Notes under the pieces: model-generated
Databases searched by the model: none
Told to the model about the DNA's origin: nothing
Seen by the model: only the letters and a program-made list of their open reading frames with translations
Assembly (NCBI RefSeq): GCF_905163445.1
Contig: NC_053204.1
Coordinates: forward strand, 3,789,501-3,853,500
DNA: 64,000 bases
Reading direction: 5' to 3'
Source: Pararge aegeria
Taxonomy: Eukaryota > Arthropoda > Insecta > Lepidoptera > Nymphalidae
Position numbers and translations under genes: made by a program
Part shown: piece after piece, positions 44,990 to 55,858 of the stretch
Layout: each line of letters starts with the position of its first letter
How positions within the stretch are numbered: the stretch's first letter is position 1

Positions 44990-45242
44990 CCGCTTTCATC
45001 TCTCACAAGATAGGAAAATGAATGTTAAAATGTAAAATGTAAATTTTTGATGTTGGAAAAGAGCAACTGCTGAGTTTCTTGCCGGCTTCTTCTTAGAATC
45101 TGTAGAATCTTCTTCGGTAGAATCTGCCTTCCGATCCGGTGGTAGAGTCACTACAAACAGACAGCCTTGACATTTCAAAAGTGCTTGTATTACGCCTACT
45201 TGAAATAAATGAATTTTGAATTTTGAATTTTGAATTTTAAGG
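44990..45242 (+). mobile_element. LINE A 3' UTR and tail
   Basis: ATCTCTCACAAGATAGGAAA, GTTGGAAAAGAGCAACTGCT, GCCGGCTTCTTC, and the tail TGAAATAAATGAATTTTGAA with two further ATTTTGA units. Contains a small internal duplication of TAGAATCTTCTTCGGTAGAATC type. Confidence 0.88.
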
Positions 45243-45704
45243 TGTCGTTTGGGGAGGTACTTACTACTACCGCGATGCTTTCTGTTCCAGTCTCTAACTC
45301 GCGTGTAACAGGCACATAACAAAAACTCGCAAAATTAAAATATTTTTCCGATTATTGAGAGTTATTTGCATAGTATGCTGTACATATGGAAGCATGCGGT
45401 ACAATGCAGATTTCCATGATATACGATGAATTCTACTGTCAAATATTAAACATCTGTAATCAAAGATTTCGCCAAGGCACTGACACTGATACTGTTATTT
45501 TGCCTATATTTTTCACAAAAGTTATAATCCACAAAATGATTTTACTTATGTACACGCGTTAGAAGTTATACTTCTCTGGTGTAACAAGATGAAAATTTTG
45601 GATTTTTTTTTTATCTTACGCCTTATTCTACTTTTATTGAGAATACGACTAACAACCGAAAAAAGGTATTTAATACATTGAAAGTTTTATTACAACGCAT
45701 TATC

Positions 45705-45850
45705 TAGTTATGTCATCATCGGACCACCAAGTTTCACTGAACATTAAAATTTGAGATTTTTGTTCAATTAAATGACCGGAATGAGCCCGCAGACTTTGAC
45801 AATTGAAAGTGTAAACTGTCAAACCTTATAGATAACTTCAGTGTGCCGGT
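45705..45850 (+). repeat. Dispersed repeat, copy 1 (partner at 58735-58860)
   Basis: Shared words: CATCGGACCACCAAGTTT/TATCGGACAATCAAGTTT, ACATTAAAATTTGAGATTTT, CGGAATGAGCCC/CGGAATGAGTCC and TCAAACCTTATAGATAACTT. Origin unknown; the second copy is 3' of the pentanucleotide minisatellite. Confidence 0.65.
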
Positions 45851-46027
45851 TTTTTTTGTGACGGTGTGCGCGCGCATCGTAATAAGTGAGCTGGTGGACG
45901 ACGTATTCCCCTCTCACTCTGTTTCGCAACTACCTTCATCCTGTTAAAACGTGCGCATTTCGTTACAGCTTGGGTGTAAACAATTGCTCTAACCAGGTTG
46001 CTTCTTAAATATTTTCTAAAGACAATG

Positions 46028-46260
46028 TGAGATGGTGATAACAAAAAGAACACCCGGCTAAGTTTGTTGTGGGCTTCTTCTTAGACCAGGGCGCGATTGG
46101 AACCCTCGTAGCTTTAGTATACGATATATTTAAGTTTACGATTGTAGTTATCGCCATCACTACTCACTGCTATATACACATTTTGTATATAATAACGCAT
46201 CAAAAGTGCCATCTACGTGCCTATTTGAATAAAGAAATATTTGACTTTGACTTTTGTCAT
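46028..46260 (+). mobile_element. LINE D 3' end
   Basis: GATGGTGATAACAAAAAGAA, CCCGGCTAAGTTTGTTGTGG, TTCTTAGACCAGGGCGCGAT, then GTGCCTATTTGAATAAAGAA and the tail ATATTTGACTTTGACTTTT. Confidence 0.75.
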
Positions 46261-46401
46261 CGTGTAATTTCACTCCCATGATTTCCTAACGCCGCTAACG
46301 AAGTATAACTGAAAAATGTAATGATTTTTTTAATTCATTAATGAATATTTAATGCATAATTAAAAAAATTATTAGCATCTTGCACTCCTCCAATATATAA
46401 A

Positions 46402-46620
46402 CTACTAGCTTATGTCCGCGACTTTGTCCGCGTTCGTTAGTTTTTTAGAGATTCTTATTGTAACATAATATTTAGCCAGGCTTAGTTTCTTAGTTATGCA
46501 GGGTCTACTTCCAGGATATTCGAATAAAAGGATATTATTATAAACTAGTCTTGCTGCTAAGCCGTTTAAATATAACACTTTGTGATAGATGTAAACGTTT
46601 ATTTTAGTAAAAAACATACC
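46402..46620 (-). mobile_element. Helitron-like 3' portion
   Basis: Plus strand begins ACTACTAGCTTATGTCCGCG, ACTTTGTCCGCG, that is, a CTAG-type end with a short GC-rich hairpin on the minus strand. Extent to the right uncertain. Confidence 0.45.
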
Positions 46621-47633
46621 TACACCATAATCATCTAGGAATTAGGAACTCATGAAAAAAGATTTATTAAAATCGATTGAGATATGACAGAGTTATGTTT
46701 TAAAATCGAATAAAGCTATAATAATAATTTCTCGGATTTAGATTTATTTAATCTTACTCTTGCTCAGTTAAAAAAACATCTTTATTCTAAATTCTAATTT
46801 CTAATTGTTCTACGTAAAAGTTCTACTTATGTTTTCACATATCCACTTGGATTGGATGGATATTGTTAATAAGGGTATTCCCTTATTTACATTATCTGTC
46901 AATAATATGTGTTTATACATATTCTAAAGTTTCATAATTATGTTATAAGTTTGCTGTCGATTTTAATGTATTTCGTTAGATTTATTAGCGGCTACTTAAT
47001 TGGTGTATGTGTTATTTTCTTTGTACTAATTTTAAGTATTAAGTATACTGTTTGGGCCTTAATAAATAAAATAAAAATAAAATAAAATAAATATTTCATC
47101 CCTTATCCCACAGGAACCCTATTGTCTTTGGGATAAAAAAGGCTTTAATGTTTAATCCGATATATCAGCTATAAATATACCAACTCACGGCACTCAAAGC
47201 CTTTCAATAAATACTTTGCGCGTAGGGAAGACAGACAGAGAGACAAAATTAATTGAATTTTTTTTATATATAATATTTTATTTTTATATAGCAAGCTATC
47301 GACGAAGGTTGAGCCAAATGTAGAATAAAAAGAAACAGACAAGTTATTTTATTCCTTAATTATACCCTTTTGGGATAGAATTTTCAAAAACTGGGATGCA
47401 CATATTTCTCTATTTAATATTAAGCCACGTTTCGTGGATATTACTTTCAAACAGATTTTAAACCCATATTTAACCCTTTTGGGGGTGGATTTTCAAAAAA
47501 ATCCTGCCTTAGTGTGCTGTGTGACATACAATAAACCTAATGTCAAAATTTCAAGTTTCTAACCCCCGGTTTCGGCTGTGCGTTGATTATCAGTCAGTGA
47601 GGACATTTATATAAAAATAATAATAACAAATAA
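46621..47633. other. Unassigned, degraded repeats
   Basis: An A-rich LINE-like tail (TTAATAAATAAAATAAAAAT) ends near 47092. Beyond it 47098-47240 looks like more Helitron-like body (GGGATAAAAAAGGCTTTAAT). No gene seen. Confidence 0.35.
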
Positions 47634-47775
47634 ATATACTACGACAATACAAACATCGCCATCTAGCCCCAAAGTAAGCGTAGCTTGTGTTATGGGTACT
47701 AGGATAGCTGATGAATATTTTTATGAATCATATAGCACTGAAAAACATTCATGTAAATCACACAAACCGGCTGTC
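47634..47775 (-). mobile_element. SINE1 with internal deletion
   Basis: Tail and distal body are normal to TATTTTTATGAATCATATA. The element then skips to GCACTGAAAAACATTCATG and finally from CACACAAAC to CGGCTGTC, so most of the tRNA-like head including the B-box is deleted. Confidence 0.88.
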
Positions 47776-48457
47776 TAATGTGTGTTATATATATATATAG
47801 ATACGAGTAAGTGTGGGAAATTTCATACTCCTCCGTCCGAGCAATTTTTGTTAAAAGGGTTACAAAATTTTAGCTTCACGTACTAATATATAGATAAATA
47901 ATTCAATGCTTCAAGCACGTTTTTCCGGATAAAGCGAATTGAATACCTGAGTTAAACTGATAAAAGGATTGTTATACTCCGCATGCGGTAGTCACGTTCT
48001 GAAAGTATACATTTAAAATGCTTTAACAAAGCCATAATGGCATAGTTGTTATGGATTTTACATACGGCTCCACATCTCGTTATAAAATTCGAAAAGTTTG
48101 TCTGCAGCGCGTTATTTTTACACGCTTTATATTAGCTTCACTTGTGTGTTTGTATGTTTGTAACCGACTTCTTTGGATTTGATTTTGACCCTCCTCAAAC
48201 GGTCGATTTCGTTCAAACTTTGAACATATATCGAGGACCGATGACAATATACTAATTTGATAAGACTATTCCATTTTTTGCTATAATCACTAAGGCAGGC
48301 TATGATGTTAATTTTAATTTCTAACCATTATATTCTCTCTTTGATCTCTAATAATCTCTTTGATGGTGAATGGGTTACCGATTAATTTTGCTCTAATAAA
48401 AATAATAGATCAAGAAAAACTAAAAAAATTCGCTTCTATAAATAAACTTCCATTATA
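47776..48457. other. Unassigned, no gene
   Basis: AT-rich. TTTGGATTTGATTTTGACCC and TCGATTTCGTTCAAACTTTG (48170-48230) look repeat-derived but are not assigned. Confidence 0.35.
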
Positions 48458-48710
48458 TCATCATCATCATCATCTCAACCAATCGACGTCCACTGCTGGA
48501 CATAGGTCTTTTGTAGGGAGTTCCACAATGCACGGTCCTGGGCCGCTTGCCTCCAACGGCTCCTAGCTACTCGCCTGATGTCATCTGTCCACCTCGTTTG
48601 GGGCCGACCTACGCTGCGTTTACCGGTGCGGGGTCGCCATTCCAGCACCTTAAGACCCCAACGTCCTTTGGTTCTCCAAGCTATGTGCCCCGCCCATTGC
48701 CACTTCAGCT
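48458..48710 (-). mobile_element. RTE-type LINE C-terminal remnant
   Basis: The minus-strand frame 48710-48475 is open to its natural stop and reads WAGHIAWRTKGRWGLKVLEW, GKRSVGRPQTRWTDDIRR and QAAQDRALWNSLQKTYVQQW, ending TSIG-stop. This block is characteristic of the C-terminus of RTE-group LINE polymerases common in Lepidoptera. The stop is followed by a (GATGAT)n tail at 48458-48472, the usual RTE short-repeat tail. About 78 residues survive; endonuclease and RT core are missing, so it is a heavily 5'-truncated copy, recent enough to lack stops. Confidence 0.88.
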
Positions 48711-48966
48711 ATTATATGATATCCATTTATATTTATTCCATTATATGATAGTAAATAATTGTAATGTGGGGTGACAGTAGTTAAGAATACAGTTGTCGCC
48801 AGCCGTCATCTACTCGCGGGTGTCGCAAAAAGCTACACGAAGCTATATGACGAAGAGCGGACAGCAGCGTTCTCTGGGCTTCTAACATCTACTGCGATTT
48901 CCAACTCGTTTGGTAAGCGTAGATTATGGGCAAAGAGGCCTTAAGTCCGCACAGAATAAATAAATA
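48711..48966. other. Unassigned spacer
   Basis: Repeated ATTATATGATA (48714 and 48743) near the RTE boundary; otherwise nothing recognised. Confidence 0.35.
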
Positions 48967-49208
48967 AATATACTACGACAATACACACATCGCCATCTAG
49001 CCCCAAAGTAAGCGTAGCTTGTGTTATGGGTACTAAGATGACTGATGAATATTTTTATGAATTATATACATAAATACTTATAATATAAAGATAAACACCC
49101 AGACACTGAAGAACAATCATGTTCATCACACAAACATTTTCCAGTAGTGGGAATCGAACCCCCGGCCTAGGACTCTGAAAGCACTGCCCACTGCGCCAGT
49201 CGGCCATC
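48967..49208 (-). mobile_element. SINE1, nearly full length
   Basis: Typical copy with a deletion of about 7 bases in the head (GAAAGCACTGCCC lacks the AGGGTCG word). B-box complement GGAATCGAACCC intact. Confidence 0.88.
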
Positions 49209-49820
49209 AAATCAATATAGTCATAGGATACTGGTTTTTGTTACTAACATTATTTTATATTTATTTTTTATATTTATTTTAATACTTATTTCGTGTTTAT
49301 TTTATAATTTTACTATTTGTGTGTTTTTTTTTAAGTTAATTTTTTTAAATGGTAATTGCACAGCATACGGGCTACGCCGGAAATAAAATTTATTATTATT
49401 ATTATTAAAAATAAAACGCACGCTACCAAAAAGTTATTTTAGAAAAAGCCTTTATGCAGAGCGTTCGGCATAAATCAGCGTGGAAACCGGCAGCATCCCA
49501 AACACTCTGTATACTGTGTCAACAGATTTTCGGTCTTACTGCTTTATTTTTTAAACTGTACACCCGAAACTTGTCCCACGATATATTTGGCTTATTCTAC
49601 GTTGTGACGTCGTTATTGTATACTGTAGACTAGTTTCTGTCTGCGTCTATCTTTGTGTCTTTGTATTGACTTGCTTTCAATCTCTCTGTTATCTGTTGAT
49701 ATGTTGCTAAGGATATGTGCTATTTGTTATCAAATTGTGCATTGATGTTTTTTGACAATAACAACGATTTTGAGTAATAAATCTGTACCCAATTATATAC
49801 TTTTTTTAATTTATATAATT
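49209..49820. other. Unassigned, no gene
   Basis: 49330-49420 ends GGAAATAAAATTTATTATTA, suggestive of a LINE tail. No other feature. Confidence 0.35.
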
Positions 49821-49937
49821 CGTCGGCCGATTGGCACAGTGGGCAGCGACTCTGTCTTCTCAGTCCAAGGCCGTGGGTTCGATTCCCACAACTCAATAAT
49901 GTTTGTGGGATGAACATGATTTTTTTACAGTATCTGA
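49821..49937 (+). mobile_element. SINE1 head
   Basis: GTCGGCCGATTGGCACAGTG, CAGTCCAAGGCCGTGGG and TTCGATTCCCACAACT; the body stops after TTTTTTTACAGTATCTG. Confidence 0.85.
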
Positions 49938-50028
49938 CGACATCTTCAGCTAGCCATAAAGGAGATTAGGAGTTTGACAGCCTGATCAAAAGGTTTTAAA
50001 ACATACCTATATCCATCCATTGGTTTAA

Positions 50029-50320
50029 TATCTTAATATATAAAAATCTCCTGTCACGATGTTTGTCCGCGATGGACTCCTAAACTACTTAACCGATTTT
50101 AAATTAAATTGGCACACCATGAGCAGTCTGGTCCAACTTAAGAGATAGGATAGCTTAGATCTTTAATTATAGTCACAATTTTATTTTATTGCAAATTATT
50201 TGTCTATAATTAATTGACTGTCACATGTTATATATATACTACTATACTCATTTAAGGCTTAGCGATACTGAATACTTTAAAAAAAAAATAAACGCAGACG
50301 AAGTTGCGGGCAACAGCTAG
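50029..50320 (+). mobile_element. Non-autonomous Helitron-like element
   Basis: Starts near TTAATATATAAAAATCTCCT; contains ACTACTTAACCGATTTTAAA and GCACACCATGAGCAGTCTGG; ends GACGAAGTTGCGGGCAACAG followed by CTAG (50317-50320). A close relative of the plus-strand piece 53153-53432. Confidence 0.78.
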
Positions 50321-50732
50321 TGTTTAATATGTTACAATCTGATAAAAACATATTATGTGAAAAATTCCTAAATTACTTTCGTGATAGAATTATTAACTGC
50401 CTGCTTAAAAAATAATAATAGACTGAAAATTACGGAGCTTAAAGCAACGTTACCAAGGAAAGGAAAATTGAGGAAATTGCACCGGAACACCGAACACGTG
50501 TTCCCAAGCGCCCGAAAGCATTTCTGAATTGTTTTCCGAGCGATTTCATTGATTTATGAACTGCTTTGATGCAAAACGTAAACGCTTGATACGAAACTCT
50601 CGTTTTTTTCGTTCGAGGTGCGTGCTGGGATCTGGCTTATCACGTATCCGTCGAATCCAGAATCTGTCCAATACCCAATAAAGGATTAAAATCATTACCA
50701 TTTATGATCGCCTTCGGCCACGATTATGTCTC

Positions 50733-50938
50733 CAACGCATTGCCAGCCTACTATAGGGCACGGTTCTTTTCTCAGAATGAAGATAGTTTAGGCCAAGGTC
50801 CATCACGCTGGCCAAGTGCGGATTGGTGGACTTCACACGCCTCTGAGAACGTTATGGAGAACACTCAGGAAGGCAGGTTTCCTCATGATGTTTTCCTTCA
50901 CCGCTGAAGCAAGTGATATTTTATTATTAAATATGAAT
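50733..50938 (-). mobile_element. SINE3 body
   Basis: Reverse-strand body: ACTATAGGGCACGGTTC, CATCACGCTGGCCAAGTGCG, TGGTGGACTTCACACGCCTC, CAGGTTTCCTCATGATG and CACCGCTGAAGCAAG. Confidence 0.82.
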
Positions 50939-50944
50939 TAAGGT

Positions 50945-51382
50945 TTGACGACCTCACTGGCGCAATGGTGAGCGCTGTGAATTGAAATAGTTGACCGGGC
51001 GTCTACGAAAGCCAACAAATGGGTCATGCCGTGGTGGTTTTTTATTTTGGGTATACCCCTTAAGGGGGGGAGTCCCACATACTGTCCTGCCCAAGGGTCG
51101 GAGGGCGCAATAATGAGGTCCCGGGTTCGATTCCCGTCGAGGCAATTTTGGAATTTGTAATTTCTGAATTTTCTGCGGTCTGGTCTCGTGGAAGGCTTTG
51201 GCCGTGGCTAGTCACCATCCTACCGACAAAGACGTCGCAATGCGATTTAATGTTACGGTGCGATGTCACGTAGATACCGATTAGGAGTGTGACTATCATA
51301 CCCCTCAACAGGTTTGCCCGCTATTATCTTAGCCTGCATCATGAGGTACCACGAGGTGAGATTGCAGTCAAGGGCTAAACTA
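50945..51382 (+). mobile_element. SINE2 interrupted by LINE E fragment
   Basis: Head TTGACGACCTCACTGGCGCA and GTGAGCGCTGTGAATTG break off near 50990 and resume with GAGGTCCCGGGTTCGATTCC near 51115; the body is then normal to AGTCAAGGGCTAA. The insert (about 51005-51105) carries ATGCCGTGGTGGTTTTTTAT and AGTCCCACATACTGTCCTGC, homologous to LINE E 25026-25306, on the plus strand. The interruption separates A-box from B-box. Confidence 0.75.
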
Positions 51383-51779
51383 TAATTCAATTAAAAAATA
51401 ACTGCGCAATTCCTAACCGCTAAGCTATCAACGCGTCACTAATAGACATAAGCAAGTTTTAACTCCTTGTTAAAATACATAATATCCTCAAATATTAACG
51501 TTTTGTCTCATTGACAAAGGTAAATAACTAGATGCGCGCAGTAGATGAGCGAAATTAACAATTCACGTTACCCGCTCGAGTAAAATTTAATTTATTGATA
51601 TAAATTTATAATTACCTCTGATAGAACAGGGAGGCGTTAGAGCTTACAAAGGTTTAATTGCCTGTCTGTACCGAGTAAACTTTAATTTACCAACGTTTCT
51701 TCCTGATCTTAACGTAACACGTAACGTTTTTGTAACTTTGTATCCGAATCTATCTTATATCTTTAAACGAGCAATTTTT
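51383..51779. other. Unassigned, no gene
   Basis: AT-rich; nothing recognised. Confidence 0.35.
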
Positions 51780-52267
51780 GTACATATTTATATATATAAT
51801 TGATATCTCGGAATCGGCTCCAACGATTTTCATGAAATTTAGTATACAGGGGGTTTGGGGGGCGATAAATCGATCTAGCTAGAATTCATTTTAAGAAAAT
51901 GTCATTTTATTCGTATTTTATCGATAAATATATGTAGGTATATATGTAATTGATATCTCGGAATCGGCTCCAACGATTTTCATGACATTTAGTATACAGG
52001 GGGTTTCGGGGGCGATAAATCGATCTAGCTAGGATTCATTTATATTGGAATCTCGTGCAAAAACTGCAAAAAATAACCTTTTTGAGAGATTCTGATGCGG
52101 GCGATGCGTGAACGGTAAACGTTACGCCAAACCACGGAAGTATGTAGTAAGTATATCGGAATTGCCGGAATTGTTGATTCTTTAAAGTTCTATAAAACAG
52201 TCCGCGACATCATACGATTATTATTTTAAGTCGACTCATTCGCGAATGAAGTCGCGCGGGTCCGCTA
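51780..52267 (+). mobile_element. Helitron-like element with internal tandem duplication
   Basis: A unit of about 94 bases starting ATTGATATCTCGGAATCGGC occurs at 51798-51891 and 51951-52043, differing at a few positions. The 3' part has TGCAAAAACTGCAAAAAATA, GTGAACGGTAAACGTTACGC and ends GAAGTCGCGCGGGTCCGC followed by TAA. Related in reverse to 22078-22498. Confidence 0.7.
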
Positions 52268-52560
52268 ATATTTATAAAAGCTAAAGGTGACTGACTGACT
52301 GACTGATCTATCAACGCACTAACCACTTGACAGATCGGGCTGAAATTTTGCGCACAGTTAGTTATTACAACGTAGGCATCCGCTAATAAAGTATTTTTGA
52401 AAATTCCAACCCTAAGAGGGTTAAATGGGGGATGAAAGTTTGTATAAAATCCTTCATTTATCAATTTATTTCTCAAGTTACATCCAAGAAACATTAATTA
52501 TAGGTTTTCGATTAAAAGTAAAGAAATACGTATTTCACAAATTTTAAAAATTCCAGCTGT
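52268..52560 (+). mobile_element. Helitron-like 5' portion
   Basis: GGTGACTGACTGACTGACTG, CAGATCGGGCTGAAATTTTG and TTTTCGATTAAAAGTAAAGA match 57215-57450 of the longer copy. Cut off by the SINE1 that follows. Confidence 0.7.
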
Positions 52561-52851
52561 AAAGGCAGCGCGTAGCTTGTTTTATGGGTACTGAGATAGC
52601 TGATGAATATTTTTTTATGAATGTTATGAAAATATGCTTCATTCTTCATGTGTTTGTTCTTTTTTTTGTCTCGTTTTTCTGAGTGGTGTACAAAAAAAGA
52701 ATATAAAAAAATACTTAGAATATACATATAAAGACCCAGACACTGAAAAACATTCATGCTAATCACACAGTCATTTTCCAGTAGTGGGAATCGAACCCAC
52801 GGCCTTGGGCTCAGAAAGCGGGGTCGCTGCAAACTGCGCCAATCGGCCGTC
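52561..52851 (-). mobile_element. SINE1 with internal insertion
   Basis: GCGTAGCTTGTTTTATGGG, then about 75 extra bases (TCTTCATGTGTTTGTTC region) before AATACTTAGAATATACATAT. B-box complement and head end CCAATCGGCCGTC are intact. The insert has no assigned origin. Confidence 0.85.
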
Positions 52852-53152
52852 AAATGTTATAACGTTTAACGCTGCGTTATAACGTTTGGAAATCGAACGA
52901 AAATAAATCGAATCACGTCACGCTCTTAATAACATTAATACATAAAACATTGGTAGAGTTGTATGATTGATCTCAACCCGTCATGTCCCGCTCGGGTGTA
53001 TGCGGTTATCCCCACGTTGGCCGACATTGACATATCGGGGACAACTGCGTGAGGGGGAAGGGGGGACGGCGGTGAAATTAAACAGGGACATGTGCAATGT
53101 AATTAATAGCAAAAGGATTGGCGCGTCATTCATACAATTTCTGATATTTATA
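52852..53152. other. Unassigned, no gene
   Basis: GC-richer patch 52970-53080 (CGTGAGGGGGAAGGGGGGAC); no convincing frame. Confidence 0.35.
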
Positions 53153-53432
53153 TATCTTAATATATATAAATCTCCTGTCACGATGTTTGTCCGCGATGGA
53201 CTCCTAAACAACTTAACCGATTTTAAATTAAATTGGCACACCGTGAGCAGTCTGGTCCAACTTAAGAGATAGGATCGCTTAGATCCTTAATTATAGTCGC
53301 AATTTTATTTAATTGCAAATTATTTGTTTATAATTAATTGACAGTCACATGTTTTATATATATATACTACTATATATACTCATTTAAGGCTTAGGGATAC
53401 TGAATACTTTAAAAACAAAATCAATCTCACAT
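53153..53432 (+). mobile_element. Helitron-like element, 3' end lost
   Basis: TAATATATATAAATCTCCTG to GAATACTTTAAAAACAAAAT; same family as 50029-50320 but without the terminal hairpin and CTAG. Faces the next element tail to tail. Confidence 0.72.
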
Positions 53433-53836
53433 AAGGCTTCGTCTGCGTTTGATTTTGTTTTTAAAGTATTCAGTATCGCTTATCCTTAAATGGGGGGTTT
53501 GATGCTGTCCGCTGAGGAGTTCTGTCCTCTATCTCCAACCACATTCAGATCTACACAAAGTTTGGGCAAAATTAAACACATAATATAAACTCTATAGTAC
53601 AAAAATAATTATTTAAATAGGTTTTAATTTGTCGGAGTTATGGTGTAAAATCATCAAACACTTTCATCCCCTCTCCCAAATGAACCGAGCTTAATGTCGG
53701 GGTAAAAAGTATCCTATGATACTTCTATTACTTCCAAGAATATGTGTACAAAGTTTCATGAGGATCGGTTAAGTAGTTTTTGCGTGAAAGCGTAACAAAC
53801 AAACTTACATTGGCATTTATAATATTAGTAGGGAAA
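53433..53836 (-). mobile_element. Helitron-like element, tail to tail with its neighbour
   Basis: Minus strand starts TCCCTACTAATATTATAAAT and runs to AAATCAAACGCAGACGAAGC, matching 40719-41150; the CTAG terminus is replaced by the join. The join forms a hairpin, because both elements share GATACTGAATACTTTAAAAA. Confidence 0.75.
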
Positions 53837-53879
53837 ACATATTTTTTATAATAATTCATGGACCAAGCAGATGGTAAGT

Positions 53880-54172
53880 GGAAAACTCCTTAGCGCAACG
53901 GTGGGCGCTGTGAATTTAAGTAGGCGGGCCGGGGTTCGATTCCCGGCAGAGGCCATTTGGGAATTTATAATTTCTGAATCTTTCTCTGGTCTGGTCTGGT
54001 GGGAGGCTTTGACCGTGGCTAGTTACCACCCTACCGACACAAACGAGCCGCTAAGCGATTTACTGTTCCGATGCGATGTCAAGAAACCGATTAGGGGTAT
54101 GACTACTATACTTCCTAGCAGGTTAGTCCGCTACCATCTTAGTCAAAAAATTACCTGTAGTGGAATAAAAAA
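53880..54172 (+). mobile_element. SINE2, full length
   Basis: TTAGCGCAACGGTGGGCGCT, B-box GGGTTCGATTCCCGGC, body TCTGGTCTGGTCTGGTGGGA, GTTACCACCCTACCGACAC and GATTAGGGGTATGACTAC, ending TGTAGTGGAATAAA. Confidence 0.88.
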
Positions 54173-54200
54173 ATAGATAAAGAAAATAGTATCATATATT

Positions 54201-54448
54201 GACGGCCGATTGGCGCAGTTTGCAGCGACCCTGCTTTCTGAGCCTAGGGCCGTGGGTTCGATTCCCACAACTGGAAAATGTTTGTGTGATGAGCATGAAT
54301 GTTTGTCAGTGGCTGGGTGTTTATATGTATATTATTCATAAAAATATTCATCAGTCATCTTAGTACCCATAACACAAGCTACGCTTACTTTGGGGCTAGA
54401 TGGCGGTGTGTGTATTGTCGTAGTATATTTATTTTATTTATTTATTTA
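54201..54448 (+). mobile_element. SINE1, full length
   Basis: Very close to the consensus of this window: GACGGCCGATTGGCGCAGTT, GGGTTCGATTCCCACAAC, GGCTGGGTGTTTATATG (first base changed), ATTCATCAGTCATCTTAG, and tail TATTTATTTTATTTATTTAT. Confidence 0.92.
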
Positions 54449-54893
54449 TATCGATAGTGATTATCCTTTCGGTCTTTTAGAAACATATATATATATATAT
54501 ATACTTGCCAACAAATCCAATCGGTATTAATCAAATGTCCGTGATAAATCCGACCTCCCTTCCACATATGCTCCCGATACGTCAATCTCTGACACCTAAA
54601 AGGATAGCCGCTAATACCCCAACGTAAATTGGACCATTTTTTGCACATACGGGTATAATTAATAAGAAGTACTTATGTATATATATAATAAAATATAAAT
54701 AATTGTCAAATTTAAACAAACCCCCAACTTTCAGTAGTGTTCATTATTTTAGACAAGACCTTTTATTTGATATCCATATTGAGTTGTGGAAAAATATCTA
54801 ATCCGCCATTTTGTGGCGGCGGCCATGTTGGGCCGATTTTCATCAATCATAGCTCTACACTCCCGAATAATTCACCTTTGAAAGAAAAAAAAA
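54449..54893. other. Unassigned, no gene
   Basis: Contains a short (AT)n run near 54488. Nothing else recognised. Confidence 0.35.
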
Positions 54894-55855
54894 CAAAATA
54901 TACCTACCTTTTTTTTTTGTTTTTTTTTTGTTATCGGGGGGGAAATCTTCAAAGATACCCGACCTCAAAGAAGATCGGGTTATGTGGGATTTTTACCCAC
55001 TAAAACCCCCTCGGTGGCCATCCTCGGCACATAATTGGGAGGCTCCGGGATCTCCTAAGAACGCACCGGTGCCTCCCTCGTACAGCGCATGTAGAGCTCG
55101 TCCCGGGAGAAAATATTCCCCCGACCTCATTTGCCTTGCTTTGGCTACGGCAAGCTGCTATCCTACCCGGGTCGTGTAAATTGGTATTAAACGGCGACAG
55201 CCCCAGACTGTCCGACACGACCCGATGTCCCTTCATCTGGGACTAAAGATCAGATGGAATTGGGCGATGATTGCCATCTGCACGCCTCGGTCGTCTCCGA
55301 GAAGGATCGGCTCTCTCTCGATCGCGCTCGGCAGCCTCCTTTTTAGCCATTACGATCTCGCAGAAGGTGACCATCGCAATCCATGCTTCATCCTCTGCAA
55401 GCATTGCTGCTACTACTGCTGAGGGAAAAAGGTCGCTCCCTACGTGACTGACTAGGGCAACGCGCTCTGGGTTCCAAGCAGAACACTCCGCAAGGGTATG
55501 CTGTGCTGTGTCCTGATTCTCCCCACAATGGTGACATCGCGGTGTTGCCTCGCGACCGATCCGACACAAGTACTCCCCAAAACAACCATGCCCAGTGAGT
55601 ACCTGTGTCAGTCTAAAGGTGACATTTCCACGGCTTCTTGCCAACCAGGCCTCAAAGTTTGGGAGTATCGCACCAACAGCGCGTTGGCGAGCGTTTCTTT
55701 CCTGCTCAAGACGCACCCGCCAAATGGTGATGGCCTGTTGGCGCGCTTGCTGTCTGAGCGCTTTGGGTTCCACCTCTGCGTCCGTACTCCTCTGGCTAAT
55801 AGTGCGACTTTCAGCATATATCCTTGCGTCCATGTCCGCCAAAATATACCTACCT
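54894..55855 (-). mobile_element. R1-type LINE, 5'-truncated, with 16-bp target duplication
   Basis: Insert 54910-55839 lies between identical 16-bp repeats CAAAATATACCTACCT (54894-54909 and 55840-55855). The minus strand carries the RT C-terminal/zinc-binding region (55839-55243), a 3' UTR, and an A-tail seen as the T-runs at 54910-54932. The coding end and GC-rich composition fit R1-clade LINEs. The open frame and perfect target duplication indicate a relatively recent insertion. A SINE1 lies immediately right of the duplication. Confidence 0.92.
55243..55839 (-). pseudogene. R1-type LINE ORF2 C-terminus with CCHC zinc-binding motif
   Basis: About 198 residues are open from the insertion boundary to the natural stop, starting ADMDARIYAESR. 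The middle has LTQVLTGHGCFGEYL followed by CHHCGENQDTAQHTLAEC. This gives the C-x2-C-x7-H-x4-C spacing typical of the C-terminal zinc-binding domain of R1-clade reverse transcriptases, which helps nucleic-acid binding. The C-terminus is Arg/Ala-rich (KEAAERDRERADPSRRRPRR). A Met codon further upstream at 55887 lies outside the element and is not the start. RT catalytic blocks and endonuclease are missing through 5' truncation, so the fragment cannot act alone. Confidence 0.88.
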
Positions 55856-55858
55856 ATT

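Noticed and set aside
54201..54300. tRNA genes at the SINE heads (here and in other SINE1-3 copies)
   Set aside because: A and B boxes are present, but the acceptor stem does not close and each head continues into a repeated SINE body.
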